Assembly: GCA_947179485.1 (NCBI GenBank)
Contig: OX359246.1
Coordinates: 6,944,001-7,008,000 of the forward strand
Length of the DNA: 64,000 nt
Direction: 5' to 3'
Origin: Allacma fusca
Taxonomy: Eukaryota > Arthropoda > Collembola > Symphypleona > Sminthuridae
The position numbers were made by a program, and so were the translations under genes. The notes under the pieces were generated by a model. The model saw only the letters and a list, made by a program, of their open reading frames with translations. It was not told the DNA's origin and ran no database searches. Below, piece by piece: positions 57,201 to 64,000 of the stretch (position 1 is the stretch's first letter; every line of letters starts with the position of its first letter).

Positions 57201-58553
57201 TAGAAACGACGAGTAAAACAGCAAACGATCTCGCAAACCATGTCGTCCAATGTTGCCAATTAGCAAGGCCCATGATTTTCATAAATTCCTACAAGAAAAA
57301 TATGTTCTTCAAATGCACGCTCATTTTCAAAAAATCTATTTAAATGTGTACACTTAAGTTTAAGAAAATACCAGGTGTTACCTTAAGTCGTGTCAATTTT
57401 TCATGGATAATTTGCCGTGTCAAGTTCATGACGGAGTAGACGTACGCAATCCCAAATAAATAGGGGATCCAAATTTGACTTATAAGCAAATACTTGTCAT
57501 GACTACTGGGAGGGTAAGGGAATCTACTCATTTTTAAACTGTAGTTACTGTACTTCTCAAATTGGGTTTTGTTCAGTAACATCATCATTAGGGCATTGTC
57601 CACGGCTTGTTGTAGATACAAAAATCCCTCCTCAAAATACCCTAAGGAAATATTATCTTTAAAAAAAAGCTTGTGTCTTGAATAATAATTATTGAACTAA
57701 ACAAAATTCTTAAATTATTATTGTTATAGTTTCGTTCTTGGAATTTCATAAAATAAAAGACAATGTTAACTGAATATTCAAGAGAACCTGGAAAACCCCC
57801 AAATGAATTATCCTTTGACCTAGGTCCTCCAAAGCTTAAAATTGGGTAGGGGCTATCCGTGAACCAAGATGGTCGAAAATTGTTTCGGTCCGTAAATCCG
57901 TTGTACTTTGTCCGTTGATAACTTGGAAGCCGTAGAGTGTACTGTGGAAAATATAATAATTATCCCCAGCAAACATTCAAATCAAAATGGTCGTCAATGC
58001 TGAGAGCAAACTTTACTTTAATATTTGAAGGGAGCTTCTTTGACCCGATATTGCCGAAAATGATTCCCGCCAACACAGGACCCCTGGAAAGACCATCCTG
58101 GTCTTTATTCCTGCTCTGGACATAGGCTCTGACCAAAGCGTCTTCCCGGTCGAAAGCTTTCACTGAAATAGTAATGTACTACGGTAAAAACCTCCATGTA
58201 CGTTAGTATGTATTATCATGTCAAACTTGTAATCACAAAAATTTACCGGTATAGTTTAAACCCCGACGTGTAAAAAACTTCTTCAGCACGACGTTCACGA
58301 GGGAATCTGTGACCCGATTTGAGGGCGTGTAGTAAATGACACTTGCATTTTCCCGGACCGACTTTGGGATGTCACTGATGTGAAAGGGCTCGTAAATCAC
58401 AGGATTTTGAGTCTCTTGCCTCTTTATCACTACACGAATTGTAGCAAAGAGAATTACACAAGTCATGGGGAACAGGATCTCCACTAAAGTTGAAACTTTT
58501 TCCCTGGACAGGATTTTGAAGTTCTTCCATAATAGCAATTTGAGCTCCTTCAT
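51297..58553 (-). CDS. ABCA-4: full-length ABCA-family lipid transporter
   Basis: 22 exons join in frame: 58553-58247, 58162-58017, 57941-57788, 57641-57382, 57288-57178, 57062-56936, 56829-56471, 56377-56128, 56055-55901, 55803-55648, 55531-55321, 55212-54966, 54869-54605, 54448-54353, 54222-54076, 53998-53146, 53059-52877, 52773-52674, 52590-52201, 52112-51779, 51689-51617 and 51472-51297. 1699 residues, exon lengths identical to ABCA-2 and ABCA-3. Walker A, signature, Walker B and H-loop residues are intact in both halves and the C-terminal VFFNFA motif is present, ending AKE rather than ATE. No lesion was found. Introns are short and free of large insertions, so this copy shows the empty sites for elements in ABCA-3. 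It shares most loop sequence with ABCA-2/-3 but has many private substitutions in both extracellular loops and the membrane segments, as expected for an earlier split. Confidence 0.94.
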
Positions 58554-60977
58554 GTTTTCTGGGGACGGTTAAACTTAAGACTAAATTCGTGCTTCCTTGG
58601 GCTCAACAGGCAGTAAATATACTGTGACACAACCAAGAAGAACATTTGTTTAAAGAAGGTGAACCGTGTATTGTAAATTTTATGGTATTTCTTCAATTAG
58701 GCGAATCCACTCATGACCTATTGTGAGTACATGCACGGGAGAGGGTTTATTTCCATTCAGAACAATTAAAACTGAGAATTCCATTGACTCATTTTATTGT
58801 TGAGCTTGCAAGGCCAGTGGTAGTAATAAGCCGAACGGATCTCATAAATTACATAAAAAAGGACTGTAATAAAATGTTCCGCGTGCATACGAATACGCGG
58901 AAGAAGCATAAAATATACTCTCGAATCTTTAATGGAGAATTATCAAAATTTATAAATAGTGTAATGCTATGACTGGGAATAATATTACTTTAGGCATTCA
59001 TAAAAATAATCCTAGTTCAAGAAAAAAAAATTATTTGCTTCATAACAAGTAAATATAATTACTGATGTGTAATTACGTTAATGTGTTTTCGTACGACAGC
59101 GAACAAAACTCCTGTTGCATATTTTCGCTTTGAGTGCGGAATTGTTGCTTTTCATACTTTAATAGAGGCAAAATTGTTTTACAATATTTTAATCTCGTCT
59201 CAAAATTTGCATTCCTGTGATCCGGAGATTTGACACATGGTAGTGGCAAAACCTGGAAACGAATCCTCACGAAATTAGCTATAAATCAAATATTTCGAGA
59301 TATATCTATGAACGTAAAACCGCCCGTGGAAAAACGGTAGCATTTGAACTCAAAACTAGGGACACATGTTATACATGTGGCTCTTCATTGAAAATTCATA
59401 TAGGGCGAGAAAATATAATTTGGAATATATAAAATAATATAAAACTCCAAAGAGACGTCGTATACTTTGTATCCCATTCTTTGAAGATTTTAGCTGGAAT
59501 TATTACAATAATTATTACCCTTGACTTACGTCAATAAAAAAAAAAATCTTAAAATCTGGAAAAGGCCTTTTTACTTAATGACACTTGTTTGTATCATTGT
59601 CCATTATACAATATTAGGGTTGGGTAAAGGGAATAAACATGTGCTATATAAAATTTGTATGTGTAATGTCATTCATTTCCTAATGCTGGAGTAGTATTTA
59701 TTTAAAAAATTAACAATTTCACGAGTGGAGAGAGCTAACCATAATAATGCGATGGAAGATGAAGATTAAGAAATAACGAGACAACATTTTAATAATTGCG
59801 TCAGTGGCTGAATTGGACGAAGGGTGGAATATCACGAGGCGCCTATTCTCGCCACTACAGAGGCTTCACCAATGAACATCTGACAGCATTATCTGTCTCC
59901 ATGTTCAGGTCAGCGTCTAAGGTCATATTTGTGGTCATATTGGTGAATATTTGTAGCTATGAAGCCTCATCACTGTGGAACAGAATACCGTTGGCAAAAT
60001 TCTACCATTTTGTTTTCATAACCCATGGTATTTAAATGGATTCGCAAATGAAAATTGTACTTTTTAGAATATAGCCAACATTATACGCTATGGCCTACGG
60101 AAACCTTTGGCTCTTCGTGAGCACCCTATGTTGTTTGTACGATGGATTACTATCGTTGCGCAGGAAAGTCCAGCGCTGCAATGCTTAACATATACATAGG
60201 CTCACGGCATAATACCTTGTGGAGCTACAATTTCTAGACTTGTCATTAGGTGGTTAGCAAGCGAGCAGCGCGATGGCTAATAATTTTGGTTTTTAAAAAT
60301 TTTGGTGACCTGACTTGTCGGTTATCAATGCGTACCACTTCCTCAAAACACTGGAAACAGCAAAAATGAACATGGGAGAGTGACCTTAGAATCTGAGCTG
60401 AACATAGCTACAATCCTGTATGACGTTCAATGGTGAGCGCAATTTGCTGTCCATAATAGGGGTCTCCCAATATTCCACCAATTGTCCAATTCAGCCGCAT
60501 CTCATGTGGAGACCCTCATTGAGTAAATAAAGTTCAATTTATGTACACATACCTTCAAAATGATCTAATATTGACTGTGAGTGAGCTGTGAAACGAATGT
60601 GTAGCAATGTCACACTCATACAGAATTAAAAATCCAACTCATTCCTAGGAATGTCAGGAAAGGTTAAAATTATTAAATTGAAATGTAACTTTTTATCTTA
60701 ATTTTATTACCTCATTTAAATGATCCACACACTTAAGATCTGTTAATACTATTTCTCAAGGAAACTTCACTTTGCTTCGAGAATTATTCCCGAGCGGGTC
60801 TTGCAGAAGATTCTTCAACAAATTTATTTCATTAAAAATTAAAAGCCCTGCCAAATAGAATTCATCAAAATTTACTAATATTCCTCCCTACAGCTATTTT
60901 ATATTCAAAAAATTCAGAAATGGACCGCGAGAAGGAATTCAAGCGGAAGCGCTTCAACTCTTTTATTATTGTTTTAG
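58554..60977. other. 5' flank of ABCA-4 and spacer to the MFSD8-like gene
   Basis: Shared with the flanks of ABCA-2 and ABCA-3. The TGACTCA seen before those genes reads TGACACA here. About 59750-60500 is mostly private to this segment and includes an inverted-repeat element. No gene recognised. Confidence 0.55.
59806..60496. mobile_element. Inverted-repeat element with GGCTGAATTGGAC ends (about 690 bp)
   Basis: GGCTGAATTGGAC at 59806-59818 followed by GGTGGAATAT is mirrored at 60470-60496 (ATATTCCACC then GTCCAATTCAGCC), an inverted repeat of about 30 bases with a few mismatches. The interior is partly related to the ABCA-3 flank near 40600, so either the element was duplicated with the segment and decayed there, or host DNA is trapped inside. 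No target duplication was established. Non-coding. Confidence 0.55.
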
Positions 60978-62200
60978 GTTACGTGTTTATGGGAGGTTGC
61001 GAGGACGGTACGAGAATCTTGAATAAATTTTAGTCTATAAGAAAATCAATTAACTTTTTTTACATTCGAATTTTTGAAATGGTTTTTTTTAGTGGTTTAC
61101 TTCCCCACATGCTGGAACTTTCTTCAGACCTTAGGAGTCACAGAAGAATATTGGCTGGGATTCACCTACTCAAGTAATTAACCTTGACCGTGGAGGCCGT
61201 CATGAGACATAATTTGTCTCGTGTATTTAAAAATTCTTATTACGCTTCCGACGTGATATTTTTCCCGTTAGATCTCATAATCAGGAAGCACAAATTAATT
61301 CTAGAATAAAAACATGTTTGAAGATTTTTCTAAAACTTTTTATTTTTACCAGTTTATAGTGTGACCGCAGCCTTTACCGGTGTTATAGGAGGACGACTGG
61401 CGGATAAATATTATTACCACACTAAGGCCATAATTGTTGGGAGCATTATTTTTCGGGCATTCGGGAATTTTCAGTATATGTTCGGGATTAGTATTTGGAA
61501 TATCCTTCTTTCTCGGATGATTTGTGGTAAATATTTTCATTACAGTCTACTTTTTTTTGTTCGAGTACTTCTAAAATATTAGCATCTTAATGAGAGCCAT
61601 AATTCTGAAATTGTAGGGATGGGAGCGGCCTCTGGTGCATCTTTGGTCGCTGAGGTTTGCAGAACCACGACGGTGGAAGAGAGGAAAACATTTTTGTCAG
61701 TTGTGACTGCATTCTTCCAAATCGGGATCGTCATTGGTCCAGGCCTTCAAATATTCCTGTCTTATTTTGATTTCAATCTTTTTGGATTCCCTGTGACCCC
61801 TTTGAATGCTCCCGGTTTGTTTATGGGAGGTATGTGGCTATTGTATTGGCTCGCAACGGCCCTAGTATTTTCGAATTTGACCCAAGAGTTCCGGGACATC
61901 CAACGGGAGAAGATGCAACTGAGCTCGGATATACAAAAACCTCTGACCCCGATTGTGGAAGAGAATTCCCAAAATCTGGACAAGACGAAGAAGGAAGATA
62001 GCGGGATTTATGAACTTTACAAGGATGGTGAGAAGGATTTGTTTTGAAAATATCTTTTCGTGGTGTTTTGATAATTTTTTTAAAAATTTGCATAGCATTT
62101 CTTAAATGCATCGTTTGTTTGAATAGAGTTTATTACGGACTGCTACGTTCTCCTGATGTTCAATGTTTTCCTGTTGTACTTCCAACAAGTCGGCCTGGAG
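60978..62200 (+). pseudogene. MFSD8/CLN7-like major facilitator gene, N-terminal half, probably inactivated
   Basis: Exons with good borders and agreeing phases: 61093-61173, 61353-61526, 61617-62027 and 62127-62200 (donor GTATGAG). They encode membrane helices in the MFSD8 pattern: an aromatic/threonine-rich TM1, a TM1-2 end reading EYWLGF, the loop GRLADKYY, and in the long exon GMGAASGASLVAEVCR followed by TVEERKTF, which matches the TM4-TM5 region of MFSD8. MFSD8 is a lysosomal multipass transporter. The exon before TM1 (from 60978, acceptor GTTTTAG) has a CAA-to-TAA stop at 61024-61026 compared with the copy at 24307, and its donor GGTATAG has become ATTTTAG. So the gene as seen cannot give a full product unless another 5' exon is used. 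Exons for the C-terminal half are not visible before the window ends; a 1.2 kb satellite follows. Confidence 0.7.
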
Positions 62201-62349
62201 GTATGAGGAATCAAATAGTGACTGTCTTAACCCTGCAGTGACCAACAAAAGTGCTTGGTTGGGTGGACCAACATATTACCACTCTGTCCAATGTTAATTT
62301 TCTTAGCAGGGATCATATACACATTATCTTGACAACAAATTCATCTGTA
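62201..62349. other. Intron or 3' flank of the MFSD8-like gene
   Basis: Follows the donor at 62201. Contains a possible acceptor (CCTGCAG near 62238), but no continuing MFSD8-like exon could be recognised after it. Confidence 0.4.
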
Positions 62350-63540
62350 CCAATTAATACATAATATATATGTAATATATATATAAATACATATTAAATA
62401 TATATTATATATACAATATATTATAATTATTAAAAAACCTAAAAAATATAAATATATATATTATACATATATTATAATTATATATAAAACCTAAAAAATA
62501 TAAATATATATATTATATATATATTATAATTATATATAAAACCTAAAAAATATAAATATATATATTATATACAATATATTATAATTATATACATAAAAAA
62601 ACCTAAAAATTATAAATATATATATTATATATATAATATATTATAATTATATATAAAACCTAAAAAATATAAATATATATATTATATATACAATATATTA
62701 TAATTATATACATAAAAAAACCTAAAAAATATAAATATATATATTATATATATAATATATTATAATTATATATAAAACCTAAAAAATATAAATATATATA
62801 TTATATACAATATATTATAATTATAAAAAAACCTAAAAAATATAAATATATATATTATATATATAATATATTATAATTATATATAAAACCTAAAAAATAT
62901 AAATATATATATTATATATACAATATATTATAATTATATACATAAAAAAACCTAAAAATTATAAATATATATATTATATATATAATATATTATAATTATA
63001 TATAAAACCTAAAAAATATAAATATATATATTATATATACAATATATTATAATTATATACATAAAAAAACCTAAAAATTATAAATATATATATTATATAT
63101 ATAATATATTATAATTATATATAAAACCTAAAAAATATACATATATATATTATATATACAATATATTATAATTATATACATAAAAAAACCTAAAAATTAT
63201 AAATATATATATTATATATACAATATATTATAATTATATACATAAAAAAACCTAAAAATTATAAATATATATATTATATATACAATATATTATAATTATA
63301 TACATAAAAAAACCTAAAAATTATAAATATATATATTATATATACAATATATTATAATTATATACATAAAAAAACCTAAACAATATAAATATATATATTA
63401 TATATACAATATATTATAATTATATATATAAAAAAACCTAAACAATATAAATATATATATAAATATATTATATTAATATTATATATACAAAATATTATAC
63501 ATAATATCTATAAAATATGTAATATATAATTTTGTCTGTA
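62350..63540. repeat. AT-rich satellite with alternating 57- and 62-base units
   Basis: Eighteen CCTAAA landmarks occur at 62438, 62490, 62542, 62602, 62659, 62721, 62778, 62832, 62889, 62951, 63008, 63070, 63127, 63189, 63251, 63313, 63375 and 63437. The spacing settles into 57/62 alternation (a 119-base dimer) in the middle and pure 62-base units at the right end. Units are almost entirely A/T apart from the CCTAAA and single C positions, with TATAATATATTATAAT palindromes. It is a higher-order tandem repeat with no coding content. Confidence 0.92.
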
Positions 63541-64000
63541 ATTTGTATTTCTCCGGTTTTTTTAGTTGTGTAGATCTTCAAATTGACCCAAAATAATTTG
63601 CATCGAGTTGTACGCGAACCCGTGATCTGACGTAAGTAATTTGTTTCGGGCCCTAATGTGTTCAATGCTGCCGTATGCTTTACATTGTAAATGGCGCCTA
63701 AGATGCTAAAGTTGTCCCACATTTTATTTTTTTATTCAAAATTGACGAAAGTTGGGGACACGAAACTTGACCTGAGTGTTAACAAAATAGTGATGAACAC
63801 ATACCATTTTTTTCAAGGTTGTGAATTGAACTGTGTACTCAGGAAATTAAATTTAATTCTGTTTTGGAAGTTTTTGGACAGCGTGGTAATAGGTTGGTCT
63901 CTGCAGGGTTAATTAAGTAAACTTGAGTTTGTAGTTAACTTTTGTAGGGAGATTTGGCAATTTAATCCGGAAATTCGATGCCAACAATCGTACTAAGGAA
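63541..64000. other. Right edge, no gene recognised
   Basis: About 0.46 kb after the satellite. Short open frames on both strands (60-75 codons) show no family resemblance and no homology within the window. Confidence 0.4.

Noticed and set aside
62350-63540. Possible replication origin or scaffold attachment role of the AT-rich block
   Set aside because: The periodic unit structure is fully explained as satellite DNA; no independent evidence for an origin.
1-64000. CRISPR arrays, operons, ribosome binding sites, tRNA or rRNA genes
   Set aside because: The window is intron-rich animal DNA; repeats found are tandem satellites or transposon ends, and no tRNA cloverleaf or rRNA-like stretch was recognised.

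Overview
This 64 kb window is animal nuclear DNA. Genes carry many short introns (roughly 50-150 bases) with GT-AG borders, intergenic DNA is AT-rich, and small non-autonomous DNA transposons are abundant. The gene families (ABCA lipid transporters, a short ADAM/ADAMTS-like metalloprotease, an MFSD8/CLN7-like carrier) and the compact introns suggest an arthropod, perhaps a springtail or similar non-insect lineage. That placement is inference only. No bacterial, CRISPR, rRNA or tRNA feature was seen.

Layout. At 1-4.75 kb there are two tandem minus-strand genes for secreted zinc metalloproteases: the first is cut by the window edge, and the second is a complete 8-exon gene of 504 residues. At 5.4-5.67 kb a possible tiny two-exon plus-strand gene converges on the first transporter. 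From 5.68 to 58.55 kb lie four complete full-length ABCA-type ABC transporter genes, all on the minus strand, named here ABCA-1 to ABCA-4. I traced all 22 exons in each: every splice phase agrees, 18 exon lengths are identical in all four, and the models give 1695, 1699, 1699 and 1699 residues. ABCA-1 is the divergent member; ABCA-2, -3 and -4 are close paralogues.

ABCA-2, -3 and -4 sit in a repeated segment of the order 3' flank / ABCA gene / 5' flank / MFSD8-like gene piece. The MFSD8-like piece is decayed differently in each segment: frameshifted and transposon-interrupted after ABCA-2 (24.3-25.4 kb), reduced to two remnants 7.5 kb apart after ABCA-3 (about 40.9 and 48.7 kb), and almost intact but with a stop and a lost splice donor after ABCA-4 (61.0-62.2 kb). 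Size differences between segments are mostly explained by elements whose empty sites can be read in the sister segments. These include hAT-like elements with 8-base target duplications, a foldback element, two copies of one inverted-repeat element in ABCA-3 introns, and a GC-rich element with 82- and 41-base repeats. A 1.2 kb AT-rich satellite (62.35-63.54 kb) follows the last recognisable MFSD8-like exon.

How the genes work together: the four ABCA genes are probably redundant or diverging phospholipid/sterol transporters produced by tandem duplication, with ABCA-2 and ABCA-3 still being homogenised at their 3' ends. The metalloproteases are an independent small cluster. I did not find a clear new biological system. 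The most informative features are the expansion itself, the apparent gene-conversion tract, the transposon footprints and the small two-exon candidate gene.
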